Positions 24,401-35,275 of a stretch of DNA of 64,000 bases are shown in pieces; positions within the stretch are counted from its first letter, which is position 1; each line of letters begins with the position of its first letter. The DNA is taken from NCBI GenBank assembly GCA_033297205.1, contig MU859150.1:62001-126000 (forward strand), written 5' to 3'. This DNA is from Pseudoneurospora amorphoporcata (taxonomy: Eukaryota > Ascomycota > Sordariomycetes > Sordariales > Sordariaceae). The position numbers were made by a program, and so were the translations under genes. The notes beneath the pieces are model-generated. The model searched no databases. It was not told the DNA's origin and saw nothing but the letters and a program-made list of their open reading frames with translations.

Positions 24401-25243
24401 TCCGCCCATTTGTCCTGGTATTTGTCCGGGCATCTGACCGTGTAGCTGTCCCTGCATCTGTAGCTGTTGCGGCATCCCGGCCATCTGCTGCATCATCTGG
24501 TTGGCCATGGGGTTCGGCGACGGGCTCGGTCGTGCTGAAGCTTGCGCTTGCGCGAACTGGGGGTTAAAGTTCTGGGCAAAGTTCTGCTGCATATAGTTGG
24601 GCTGAGGCGTGCCGCCGTGGTCGGACGGTATGGGCGAGTTCTGCGGGAACTGTTGCGCGGCGGGCGAGAAGGGATGTGGTGAGGCCGTGGCCACTCGCTG
24701 GGGCACGCTGCCGGGGCGCATCTGGTTGCTCATTATGGGCGAGGGCGTCGCATTCGCGGAGCCGTTCGGTTGGAGATGGGGGTATGGATTCGGCTGCCCT
24801 GTCGGTGTCTGACCCATACCGGGCTGCTGTTGAAAGCCTTGGAACTGCGACTGCTGGGGCGTGTCAGCGCGTGAAGTCGGAACCATGCCGGGGGCCTGGC
24901 GCGGCGATTGGCCTATACTATCCTCCCTTGGCCGGGGGCGCTTGGAGGGGATAATGGGGTTCGTCTGGTACAAGGCTTGGTTGAAGGCAGGCGAGGCGTT
25001 GCGCATGGGTCCGTTCTGCATGGCGAGCATCTGGGGGTTCGCGAACTGGGCGGGGCTGATGGTGTTTCCCGGGTTGACGTTGAACTGGGGATTGGCAGCG
25101 GCCATGAAGGCGGCCGGGTCAATAACACCGGCAGCCGCCATGTTGTTGGTCATGGCGGACGGGTCATTGACGTTGACATTGAGGTGGGGGTAGCCGTTGC
25201 CATTGTGGTTCTGGACTGCGGCATCATTCATCCAGGAGCTCAT
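21458..25243 (-). CDS. SWI1: SWI/SNF chromatin-remodelling complex subunit Swi1 (ARID protein)
   Basis: Single-exon frame of 1261 aa. The N-terminal 450 residues are low-complexity, rich in Gln, Met, Pro and Asn. They include a degenerate tandem array with a four-residue period of the type MPGQ (about 24180-24470). The ARID DNA-binding domain lies at about residues 458-565: SFLKNLTAFMNNKNMPLEI, LFQLVYHKFGGYRNVTQ, WPQVTQMLGYP. The C-terminal half is a helical armadillo-like region (CRIEKLALRSVPLFGSQEYE, LSFLEENQACLADE, LLRTQVNTLDFMKDLVILLS) typical of Swi1/BAF250. This subunit targets the ATP-dependent SWI/SNF remodeller to DNA in the nucleus. Start at 25243 (MSSWMNDAAVQ) is the first Met of the frame. 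A long gene-free region lies upstream. Confidence 0.93.
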   Translation of the reverse strand: MSSWMNDAAVQNHNGNGYPHLNVNVNDPSAMTNNMAAAGVIDPAAFMAAANPQFNVNPGNTISPAQFANPQMLAMQNGPMRNASPAFNQALYQTNPIIPSKRPRPREDSIGQSPRQAPGMVPTSRADTPQQSQFQGFQQQPGMGQTPTGQPNPYPHLQPNGSANATPSPIMSNQMRPGSVPQRVATASPHPFSPAAQQFPQNSPIPSDHGGTPQPNYMQQNFAQNFNPQFAQAQASARPSPSPNPMANQMMQQMAGMPQQLQMQGQLHGQMPGQIPGQMGGQMGGQMPGQMPGQMTGQMGGQMGGQMGQMPGQMAGQMQGQMPGQMPSQLVGQMPGQMPGQMASHMAASQMQGQMFPQPMLSQPRNAMEQQRYMQYQMQLQRQANMQMQQQMAGQNMMQPQNAAQAQAQHAHIQQAQAEARAQAAHRNLMAARGGQMAPTGMRPQQGMPQQQQQQPIGRGDPNSFLKNLTAFMNNKNMPLEISPVVEGRPVNLASLFQLVYHKFGGYRNVTQSNGWPQVTQMLGYPVHQLPQAPQHIKAVYERNILKFEDAWTAQQRARQAGVMPNPQNMQQAQPMKPMPPGQMPPNQMMPAGPQPPIQPGQMQSPMKPPVAQQQPNVNGFPGPHPGQQQANAGPMGHPRNSLSRSSQPTPTAEEFPMPSPAHSKAGSMSIPGSAHPENQPIPGQAVEATPGFPKPTRDPEVYIPCSREVTTYGGVDLGSVEHFAEQLRKFKPDVPHLTELGNIDVHALTKSIQSGIHGEVRLALDVLGTVSATSPESGKQDPPQPYLPLDLRHCDDLVETLIECAEEQVDLLAENSEEASDEITITSYEDVVRACRIEKLALRSVPLFGSQEYELDHAADRLIAITTILRNLSFLEENQACLADESVIRFLCNTIRYLGTREMLLRTQVNTLDFMKDLVILLSNITRCVEIPGREQAFCLLQFLLAFAPSPAPSMSPSPDGNDADQGILFFTPYDPSVHPYLPHAIDSLAKLLARDEPNRTYYKTMFASESPSPGGQSSPADLLITRTFALAISPIPDLSAPNTRAANIPSLIEVRKPFLMQGLLAADILASITPVGASSAAGIDAVENGPSAAASGGVNVARIWLSCGNGLVQNLFHLVRQLSMQYESQPVGPVRPTGRGAANQQHNKRDADLVYIVSLAVSMLRKLGEKAAKDSAMGSNRSRYGAGAGAMVDRMEGVVEGEESNWERQRQQGQDVSGLPACAVLPGNNTLLGALQMNAAEWGKEGMLKDLVAFCGLGE
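24180..24470 (-). repeat. tandem 12-bp coding repeat (M-x-G-Q array) in SWI1
   Basis: On the minus strand, repeats of a 12-nt unit encode about 20 copies of GQM with a variable residue between (MPGQ, MGGQ, MTGQ, MAGQ). Copies differ mainly at synonymous or single positions, so the array is degenerate rather than freshly expanded. It lies in the disordered N-terminal region, before the ARID domain. Confidence 0.9.
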
Positions 25244-28200
25244 GTCGGGTATGGTGGGAGCTGGAGCTGGACGAGGAAGGTGTAGTAGATGTGGAGGTGG
25301 TGATGGATCGTGTGGTCGAGGAGGTAATCGGGGTAGTCGAGGTGTGGGCGGCGGCGGTGGTTAGTAGTGGCAAGTGTGGGAATCGGACCGGTCACCGTCG
25401 AACCCATCAGCTGTTACTATGTTTTCCTTCAGGTCGAGGGTCAGCAAGGCATATGCCAGGGCACCACTAGCATGGCCTATTGATGAGAATAGGGCGTGTA
25501 GCGACACGGCAAAGGCTGGTCGCGATGGAGCAATTCGGTCGCAGTCGCGTCGCGGGTCGGGAACGGGGGGGACGGGGAACTGGAACTGGGACTGCGTGCG
25601 GCGGACTGGCGGGCAGCGAGACTGGAACTGACACTGGCACTTGCTCCGGGATGATGGGTGGGTGCGGTGCGTGCGTGGGCGCAGTCCAGGTGAGAGTGGC
25701 AGCAACAACTGATTGATGGAAAGCAAGAGAGTTTGTCAAGTCGCTTTCTGGCTGGACAGAATCACGCCCGTGCGCAACACAAGCAACGATGAGTCCCGTC
25801 ACTTTTTGGGTCTTTGTCGGCTCTGCTACCGTAGATGGCAGGGGGGCAGTGCTGACTCGGACTGGAGTGCTGACTGCTGGCGGGAAACTGGCTGACAGCT
25901 GACTAGCGGGATTTCGGGAATATCCGCCAGTTGTTTCCCCAACTCGGCAGCTGGCAAGGAGCTCCAAGAGGCTGTGAGCCGAGTGCAACCACCAAAGGGA
26001 AAGTGTCACTGAACACCGAGGAAGACCAGAATGTTGCCATTACTGAAAAAGGGGATTTCAGCGCAAGTTGGCGCACTTGATCAACAACATGACCGGTCTT
26101 TCAGCTGCAAGAAACAATGACTGGTTTCCACACCGTGACCCCAAGAGCCACTTGACAACTGTGGGCACTTCTTGGAACCTCTCACTGTAATGCTGGCTGT
26201 TTCCAAGTAGGTGATTGTTGGACTCCAGTAGGCTGGGTTCATCTGAGGAATATCACAAGGCTGTAGCTCTAAAGTTGGTGGTGTAGTTGAAGGATAGAAG
26301 TGACAATAATGAGACCAGAATCTTACCTGCGGTCTGTATCTTAAGAAGCAGATGGCGTGGGTAAGGGTGGTTGCTCAAGCGCAACAATCGCGGTCGCGGT
26401 TTGCTCCTTTCTTGTTCTTGATGGTGGTGTCCAGAGGCAGCCAGCAGCTGTCTGACCGGTGGAGGAAAAGCTGCAGTCAACAAAGTGAGCAGCAAGAACT
26501 TGAAGATGCTGCTTCAGTGGCAGCCCCCGACCAAGTCATTTTCCAAGTTTTCACAACAGGCTAGCGCAGCCATGTCAGCATAGCCAATCATGGGCAATGA
26601 TAATGGAAGCTAGCAAGGTACCCACAAAGGCCGCAGGCTTTTGTGTGACAGTCCGTAATTCACTAGCAGACTGTAGCAACTGCTCTTCCTGTGAACGGAA
26701 TGCACAACCCTTTGATGTCTGGCAATGTCGAAACAAATCGCCTCATGGCCATCGTGTAATGTCGATGCTGAAACCCGACAAACTTCTGGGGCTTAAGATT
26801 TCTTCCTAGTATCTCATCCTTAGTTTGTCTTCTTTTGTTCCCGGTGACGGCTCCAGGCTGCGGGATCCTTATTCTTCCGAAGAAACGTGAGATCGTGGCC
26901 AACGTCTGAAAGTCAAAGTGTTGCCGTGGTCGCGGGTCCTTGGACCATGAGTAATCATGTCGTCCATGGTGGTGGCTGGAATTCGGTATAGACAGCCATG
27001 ATGTGGGTGTGCCCTCGTAGGGCGGAGGCAGTTCCGTTCATTTTCGCTTGTCTTATCGCCGTTCGAGTTCCTCGAGCGGACTTTATTGTCAGTAGAAAGA
27101 GAAATCCAGTGGCAGGATTCATTCCCCCTCTTTATAATCCCTTCTTTCGCTCGATTCTTCAACTTGCTTGACCGCTGCAGCTGGCTCCGTCATCTCGTCA
27201 CGTCCTTCTCTCTCCCGCTTGCCGTGCGCTTCGGTACATGCTGCGTACCCCACCAACCACCAGAACTGGATTTGGTGTCGACCCATCAACATGCCCGAAT
27301 CGGGTTTCAGGCCCAGTTTTCATTTCCTGAGGTTTGTTCTTGATGTTGAATATCTTCTCTCGGGTTGATCAAACTGAAGGTGTCCAAGTAAGATCGTTGG
27401 TGGTTTCAAGTCGTGCCGGGTTTGGGTGTCCTCATGGGCCAGCCGTTGAGTGTGGTGTTGGTGGATAAGGTACCTGAACTGGTCACCCGCATCGCACTGC
27501 CGGATACACGGCCAAGGTGAATCGGGCAGCCCACGCGACGCCATGTGCCTGAAGAATTTCCTCGGTTTTCCTGGCGTTTCTCCGTGCTGTCAAGTCACTG
27601 ACCGAGATCAAATCCCGTGTCAAACAGTTGATGTTGTTCCTGTGTCTTTCGCCCATCTCCTTCGTATGAGGTGTCGTTCAATTGCTGAAAGTGACCATCT
27701 GCACTAACAATTCTCGCTGGGAAAACGGTACATGGATGGTGTTAACAGCGACGGAATCAGTCGTCATTCAATCAACAACGATGGTCGGTACATATCTGGA
27801 AACCAAAGATTGATGGAAGGAAAGGTCTGAAGACACAAAAAAGGTGTGGAAAGAAATGGAAAACCTGGCAGAGAGGTGGGGGATCGAGCCATTTAATGTT
27901 CTGCTGCTTTCGGTGGCAGAGTCACTCGCCCCTTTCGCACCACGAGCAATGCCCGCTATGTGCGGGAGCTAAAACCCCCCCGCCCTAGCACAGGGTCGTC
28001 GGGTGGGAAGACAGTGGGCATGCTGCGAACATGCAATCCCCTCGTCATCTGCCCGACAACTGGAACATTTCATTCTTCCTTTTTCATTTGCCTTCTTTTC
28101 TATTCGTGCTCATCTGCTTCCGATATTCAAACCATCACATTGAGAAGCGTCACATGGAGGCATAAGTGGAACTGGACATCACCGGCGTACCTTGCGTTTT

Positions 28201-30054
28201 CATTGTGACCCAACAGCCACGCCCGCCAATCCCAGATTCCCATGTACCTTACCTGAACCCGACACAATGGATGGCCCCGTCCAGCCTCTTTACCTTGTCG
28301 CTTAATCAGACGGGAACATTCATTCTACACAGTCATCCGATATGGCAGTGGTTTCTTCTTGGTCAAGTCCAATCGTCCAAGAATCAGGACTCACAGAATC
28401 ATCACATGTCCAGCGAAGTAAGCGGTATTGCTTGGTGAGGCACACAATCAGACTTTCCATTCCCTGGCTTTCATCCTTTGAAATCTCAGCTGGAAGACCG
28501 ATACAACTACTGCTATCCCTACCGGCATGAACATCAATCACATCCAAGCTTCTCACCTGGCGCCCCATTTTCTCGAATCAGTCCATCATCCTGCCCTGCC
28601 CCGGGTGTTCCATCCTGAATAGGACTTCCCCCATGTCGTTCCGCTTTGGGTCAGCTATGCACTACGTCTGTCCGACTTGTCTGACATGTCCTACCACCCG
28701 CACACTTCACGGTCATACAAGTGTTCTCGGAATTGGCGTATGCCTCTTGTTGTCTTTCGGTGCTACAACAATGACTTGTACGGTACCGTGGCAGGCGAGG
28801 GGTGTTAAAAACAAACCGAATATACATGGTCCAAAACGACTCGCTTTGGCTAGTAAAGCCGAAACTGTTGTAGGGATCATAGAAAACTAGAAACACGTTG
28901 GACTGAGTCCACCAGGGATTCTCCAATTTAAAAAATGCCTAATCGCTGGGTTGGAAGGAATGAGAGAGACGTTTGTATGTGATTTGATCATAGCATGTTA
29001 GATTTTTTTTTCCTTCGAGTCGGCTGGGTCAAGAAACCGGAAATGGTCGGACTGTCAAGGGCCAAATCATACATGCATGTATGTAGACGCATGTGAGCAG
29101 CTGCTGAAAACAAGTGAAATTCGAGACCGGTGGTACTCGAGCAAGTGCGCTTTTCAACCCAACAGATTCGCACTCAATCCATGGGAGGTTATAATGTGAT
29201 AGCTTTGCCAAGTCGATCATGAAAAAAAAGACACATGTTGATACGAAAACAAGCATCTAAACTCTACGATTCAAACCAGATTGTACATTTACAGAAACGG
29301 AAGCAAGCATGATAAAGTGAGGGTTGGAACCAAGATCGTCAACGAAAGAGTTATTGATGAGCTTAAACAGATGATACCGAGAGCCAGTCGTTCAATCGTA
29401 CCCGCTTCCGGATTTTCATTTCGGGTGTCTATTCCGGCTTTCTTTGCTCTAGGTCCCGAGTGCCGGGACCGGATAAGTGGGGTAGGATCGGAGGTGTGGG
29501 GCCGGGGCCGGGGCTAGGCCGGTATTACGACCAGCATCCCGAACATCGGCCGACACAGTGGGTGAGACTTGTTAGTCAGGGAGGGCATAGCCAAAGAGGT
29601 TATGAAGTCCTCACAGTCATGGAAGAACCAAACACTTGTTCAATCAGTTTTCCGCTGTTGACGGTGTTTAAGGATGATCCTACTACGATGAACTGCTTCG
29701 ATGGTCCGTGCAGCCTGCCAATTTGTGGACCGATGAACAGTTCAAAGATCAGATGCTCAAGGGGCACAACTTCGGCAACAGAAGAGACTTGTGAGACAAG
29801 AACCTATATCTGGAGTGGGCTTCATTTTAAATTGCTTATACGTAATGAAGCATAGCTTGTTCCGAACTTTGACCCATAGGCAAGCTGGTTACATTCTTCA
29901 CCCCAGCAATTTTCTACTGCGAAACTATCCGTCCAGGCTCCAAAGTCTTGGCACCAACAACAACATCCACTTCACATCACAACCCAAGCCTCCCACTTTT
30001 CCCAAAACCGCCAATCCTTTACCAAACAGGATATCAACAACATCTCCAATCAAC
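25244..30054. other. 4.8-kb gene-free region upstream of SWI1
   Basis: No protein-coding gene could be supported on either strand: open frames are below about 180 codons, lack family motifs, and do not join through splice sites into longer proteins. It is flanked by the start of SWI1 (minus) and of the EVE-domain gene (plus), so it is a divergent regulatory region. It may contain long 5' leaders, non-coding RNA or decayed sequence. No tRNA-like B box was noticed. Confidence 0.5.
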
Positions 30055-31089
30055 ATGCCCAAAAGAAAATCCATCCACGCCGAGCCAGAGCCTGAGCCCG
30101 AGCGAGCTACGCGTCGACGTTCTTCGCGGTTGAGCAAGGGTGCTGAGCCAACCGAGGAGGTCGTGGCGCCTGTGACTGTGAAGAAGGAAGATAAACCCAA
30201 GCCGGTCAGAGGGGGGAAGGCTCCTAGGAAGGTACTTGTTGCTGTCAAGGAAGAGGAGAAGGAGAAGGATAAGAATGTGGAGGTAAGAGTTACACCCGGG
30301 AGTCGCGTCGTGGGGATTATCTGTTTTTCACTTTACTTCACTTCACTTTCACTTGAACCATGAGGTCACATACATGTCTGGACAACGCCCCCCATGGCCG
30401 CCATACCATACCTTAACTAACCCCCCTCCCAGTTACAGGAACCACCATCAACCAAGCGCTCCCGCACCACCACCAAATCCACTTCCACCTCCCAACCCCC
30501 CACCGCCACCATCCCCTCCTCCTCCTCCTCGTCCTCCTCCTCCACCAGCAGACAATACTTCCTCCTAAAAGCCGAACCGCTCCCCCGCCTCGAAAACGGC
30601 CACGACGTTTCCTTCTCCATCGACGACCTCGCCTCCCGCAGCACCCCGGAACCCTGGGACGGCATCAGGAACTACTCAGCCCGCAACAACCTGCGGTCCA
30701 TGCGTCGCGGCGACCTCGCCTTCTTCTACCACAGTAACTGCCCTTCGCCCGGGATCGTGGGCGTCATGGAGATCGTCAAAGAAGCCGAGGCGGACTGGAC
30801 GGCTTTGGATCCCAAGGCGGCTTATTATGACCCCAGGGCCAAGAAAGCCGTGACTGAGGGCAAGGGCAATCCGTGGAGTTTGGTGCATGTGGAGTTTCGG
30901 GAGAAGTTTAGGAAGGAAATCGGGTTGGCGGAGTTGAGGGAGTGGGGGAGGGCGGGAGGGCCGTTGGAGGGGATGGAGTTGTTGAGGATGGGGAGGTTGA
31001 GTGTTTGTAAGGTTAGGGAGGCGGAGTGGGAGTTTTTGATGGATAAGGCGGGAGGGAGGACGGGGAGGGGGGATGGAAAGGGGGAGTAA
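30055..31089 (+). CDS. EVE-domain protein, thymocyte nuclear protein 1 (THYN1)-like
   Basis: Predicted 292-294 aa in two exons: 30055-30282 and 30433 (or 30439)-31089; the intron has donor GTAAGA. Two acceptors six bases apart (at 30431-30432 and 30437-30438) are both in frame, so proteins with or without Leu-Gln may be made. The N-terminal 100 residues are basic and low-complexity (RRRSSRLSKG, poly-Ser), suggesting nuclear location. The C-terminal EVE domain runs from about residue 115: YFLLKAEPLP, PEPWDGIRNYSARNNLRSM, RRGDLAFFYHSNC, PGIVGVMEIV. EVE domains belong to the PUA-like fold and bind modified bases in DNA or RNA. Molecular role in fungi is not established. It converges on UTP6, with 266 bases between the stops. 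Confidence 0.9.
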
Positions 31090-31355
31090 AGGTGAGGTGA
31101 GGTGAGGTAATGGGGAAGAAAATTGGGAAGGGAAAAGGGAGAAGGGAAGAGGGAGAGGGGGAAAGAGGGAGTGAAGTTGGTGATATCCCTTTATGACGCA
31201 GTTGAGGGTGTATTGGCATCATGCTCAAGTTCCGGATATCGAAATTAAGCGCAACAATCACGAACCCAAGAGGAGCAACAAAATGGACAAGTGATGAACC
31301 AACCATATAACAAAAAAAATAACTCTTTCATGGGTATCATCAACCAATTCTACCT

Positions 31356-32674
31356 CTAAGCCTGCTTCTCCTGCTGTGCCAACTCCGCCTCCAACCCCTT
31401 CCTCGTAGCCTCCAACACCGTCCTGATGGCAGGATCCAAGCTGTCCATCTCCAGGATCTTGCTGGCCCAATCCACAATCTTTCCAGCAAGCGCCTTCTTC
31501 TCCTTCGTCTGCTCCGCATACGCCTTGCGCAGCCTGGCCAACGACTCGCGCAAAGCCTTGGGGAACTCTGGCGTGTTGATATCCACGCCAATAAGCGGTT
31601 GTCTGATGAAGCAGCTCGCGGTGCATGCCGACTTGGGGAAGCTCTCCTCCATAGCCGACAGCACGTGCTGGGTAATCCTGGATTGGCAAGCGACATGGCC
31701 AAAGGTGGCGAACATGTCGAAGAAGGCTTCGCAGGCTGCAGCGGCGTAGAACGGCTGCTTCTTGGCGATGTCGAAGATGGCCATTGGGATGGCGCCCGAC
31801 AGAGCGGGCGATTGTTCGAGCTTGCGGGTGGCTTCGGCGTCGAAAACAGGCTTCTTCTTCTTCTTCTCGCCGGCATCGGGGTCGGGCAAGATGAGTTCGT
31901 CACCGTCGAGTTCGTCATCCTCGTCCGAGTCGTCCAGCGCAATGTGATCGCCCTCGATCGCAGTCCCCTCGGTAGCCTTGATGGCTTCCATCGGGTTGAC
32001 GCCCCTCCGCACTCCCTTGCCGCCCTTCTTGGCCTCTATCCTCGCCAACCACTCCATCTCGCACCTGGCATATTCCACCCACAGGCTGGCCTCGCCCGTA
32101 CAGAACCTGCACCCTCTGAGGAAATACGCCCTCGCCCGCTCCATATCGCCGTGCACCGCCGCGTTGCGTCCCGCCATCGTCCACAGCACTGCGCTCCTCG
32201 GGTGCATGCGGATGGCCTTGGTAATGACTCGGCGCCAGCGCTTCGTGGCCTTGATCTCGGCGGCGAAATCGAGGTAGGCGATCCAGAGCGGGATGCACCC
32301 GGGGTGTTTCATGACGGCGCGCTCGAAGATGCCGAAGACGCGAGCCTCGGAGGGGCGGGTGTTGGAACCGCGGATCTTGAGACGTTTGCAGCGCTTGGCG
32401 CGAAGACGGTCCATGGAACGCTCCCATTGGACGTACGAGAGGAAGTCGGACGGCTTGGTGCCTGGGGAGAGGACGAGGTGCTCGAAGTCGGAGCGCTTGG
32501 TGACGAGGGAGCGGATTTCATCCTGTTGGAAGGAAGTGTTAAGACATGAAAGATGGAGAGATGACTTGGTAACAATGGACTAACCTTGTTGAAGATGTCC
32601 TTTTCCTCAAACTCGCGGAGCTGGGGAGCTGCCCGTTCGAGGTAGAAGCGTGCCTTTTCCGCTACGCTACCCAT
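31356..32674 (-). CDS. UTP6: U3 small nucleolar RNA-associated protein 6 (Utp6)
   Basis: Predicted 418 aa. Exon 1 (32674-32585) encodes MGSVAEKARFYLERAAPQL and FEEKDIFNK; a 62-nt intron (donor GTTAGT, acceptor ACAG) leads to exon 2 (32522-31356). The typical Utp6 start is seen: an N-terminal EEKDIFNKDEIRSLVTKR block, then half-a-TPR (HAT) repeats such as ARVFGIFERAVMKHPGCIPL, WIAYLDFAAEIKATKRWRRV and PRSAVLWTMAGRNAA. An acidic insert (about 31861-31940, DDSDEDDELDGDE) separates the HAT block from the C-terminal helical part. Utp6 is a subunit of the UtpB module of the small-subunit processome, acting in 18S rRNA maturation in the nucleolus. Length agrees with fungal orthologs. Confidence 0.93.
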
Positions 32675-33894
32675 GATGTCGGATTAACTGTGATTGATCG
32701 TTGGATGGTGGGTGTGGTAGTTGAAGTGGTTATCGGAGGCTGCCTGTTCCCGGTGTTGATATGGTTTCGTTGTCGATGTTATATCTCGGTATCTATCACC
32801 AAAACAAAACAAATGGACGGGAGTTGCACTTTGCAGTTGTCTGCAGTTGCAGTGTTGCACAGGCTGAGTGGGACAGAAACTTTTTAGTGGAGACCTACAG
32901 ACAGGGATGCTTCACCGAAACTGGTGGTCTGTGCTTATGTCGTTGTTACTGTATTGTACATTACGTTGTGCAAGGTTACCCACCACGATGCTCAATGTCG
33001 CACTCGGTTTCATGACTTTATCCTCCTCTTTTCCTCTTTTTGTTGACATGAGCGGCTTGGAATATCTTGGAGAAGGTTGGGGTTTGTCTTGGCGCTCCGG
33101 ACCTTTTCACACGATGGGCCTCACCTTAACACACATACTCGTCAGGTCTTCAAAATCGACCGTCTGGCTGCGGTTGGCGACGACCGGTGGGTACAAAAGG
33201 TGGTTTCTGGGCCTGTAAATTATTCCAGGTATTCTTATCCTCGACATCACTTTTTAGCCATCCAATCCAACACCATGGCATTACACCCCTATTAACCGAT
33301 CCATCCTTTCTGCATTCTGGACTGGCTAGCCGCGAGTACATTTACATGTACAGGAAGCGGGCTGATTCTGCCAGCTCCCTGTACATATCTACCAGAAAAA
33401 CAGGGTTAGCTTTCCAATCACGCGACAAAGGACAGCTCATCAACCTAGAGTGACTGGCCCACATCTCCGATCAAAGTCAGAGCCTGAAACCCAATGAGGC
33501 CGTGAGAAGCTTTGAGGCGCTGGTATTTCGAGTCTAGAAAGTAGGAACTCGTGCCTGACCGCAATGTTCGCTTCTCGACCGAACCTGAACCAAACCTTCC
33601 CATTGTTCCCTACTATCAATCATCTACTAGACAGACGATAGCTTATATCCTTTCCCAAGAACCCTTTACCTAACAGGACGAACGAGCGTCTTCGACACTT
33701 CACTCGAATTTTTCGCAAGGAAGAGGATAGGTACCGAAGCTGACAGATGCCTTCGAGTTGTGCCTCTCCCCTTGACGTTTGAGATCATTTCTTTTTTCAT
33801 TCCTGGATGTAAGTAGGCACAAAAGTGATGCTCAGGTGCCGTCAACTCTGCCAGCTTTCTAATTGTTCAAGCAGATTCCTGACAGAACCGATAA
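32675..33894. other. intergenic region upstream of UTP6 and HET relic
   Basis: 1.2 kb between the UTP6 start (minus) and the first recognisable HET coding remnant. Short frames only, none protein-like. A degraded 5' part of the HET gene may extend into 33780-33894 but cannot be followed. Confidence 0.4.
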
Positions 33895-34975
33895 TGCCGT
33901 ATCCCTCTCTTACGAACACTTGGAAGTCACTTCGAGCCCTATGGGGTAGTGGCAGCGCCGTGCTCGATTAGGACACTGCACAGGATGCCGCTCTGGATCG
34001 ATGCCTTGTGCATTAACCAGTGACGATAGAGAGAAGGGCCATCAAGTGAAGTTGATGAGAGATATCTTTGCAGCCGCAGAGACGGTGTTGGTGTGGCTGG
34101 GGAGACTAGGAGAGGAGGCCGAGGAGGCGATGGAAACAATGTGCAACCCCCGCGATTCGACGGACGGAGATTTCTTGGATGAGAGTCTTGGTCTGACTTT
34201 CGCAGACGCGCTGTCAAGTATGAATGTCACGACCTTGGAACAGCATTCCATCTTCCCGGCAACAACACCGAAAACCGGCTGGACCAAGCCTCTATATAGG
34301 CCTCTGTCTGAGCGCTCTGAAAGACTCAGGCAAATATGGCGGATCCAAAGGATTAGGAGGCGAGAGCTTTCCATAATGTCGCAGAAAAAGGAGGCCAGCG
34401 CTATTTATATTCGAACTCGCAAAATGGCTATGGGCATTGCGAAGCTTTGTTGGGCGTCGTATTGGCGTAGGGTGTGGATTATTCAGGAGTTCGTGATGGC
34501 CAATGACTACGTGATTCTTTGCGGCAACTACTTCGTGAAGAAGAGGAGGTTTGAAGAGGTGCTGGAGCTAACGGTCACAGAACTAGTGGCGCGTGGTCAG
34601 GCTTATTGTTCCTGGGTCGGGTTTCAGGAAGACGATCATCCGACGCATCGGACTTTCTGGAGCCCAGCATTTGAGATGATCAAGTTGAGGGAAACGAGGC
34701 TAAAAGGGGTGACGACAACACTTGCGGAGTGGATGAGGCTATGTGTGATGAATGACTTTAGAGCGACAGACCCGAGAGACTACGTTTATGCATTATTGGG
34801 AATATCAAACGACTGTACTGGGATGATCACGCCGGACTATACTAAGGCGGTGAAAGATGTCTTCAAGAGGACCGTTGGAGTAGTATGCTACCACCAGAAA
34901 TATGAGGATCTTTGCGTAGGTTATGGGAGGTTGATGGGGCTGTCTTTCTTTACGGCTGCCTGGATTGTGAGCTAA
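33895..34975 (+). pseudogene. HET-domain (heterokaryon incompatibility) gene, disrupted
   Basis: Remains of a HET-domain gene. Three hallmark blocks of the domain are visible in order: LWIDALCINQ at 33991-34020, the RRVWIIQEFVMA block near 34465-34500, and DPRDYVYALLGIS near 34770-34808. The first block is in a different frame from the other two. Compared with normal HET domains there is one surplus T at about 34021, immediately after the Gln of the first block, which creates a TGA. Upstream, the N-terminal part of the domain is split between frames with further stops. The downstream frame stays open for 324 codons to a TAA ending at 34975. HET proteins trigger cell death in non-self recognition of fungal hyphae. 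The frameshift could be a sequencing error, but the ragged 5' part argues for true decay. Confidence 0.75.
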
Positions 34976-35275
34976 TCCTCAAAATAGGGAAAGCGAGATG
35001 CTCTTACGTGAAGAGTACCTAGGTTTTACAAGTAATATTAATAGAGAATGATAGAGTAAGCAACTGGAATATGTTATTATATACTTTGTATCGGACTCTG
35101 TATACAAAATCCACTGAGACTTCGCTGCCTATCGCCTCACTAATAAACAGCCTGACAATGTTTCCCATTGACAAGAAACGCCGCCCAATGCAAAGAAAAT
35201 GATAAACGCATAACATAAAGCGTGAGAGACTGCACAAACCATGACACACGCAAGCCCAAAACATTGTATAATTAC
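34976..35275. other. AT-rich spacer downstream of HET relic
   Basis: About 300 bases with several AT-rich patches (for example around 35030-35090), distinctly lower in GC than flanking genes. No gene seen. Confidence 0.4.

Noticed and set aside
31599..32549. 316-codon open frame on the plus strand over UTP6
   Set aside because: Antisense shadow of the Utp6 exon 2; no independent family signal.
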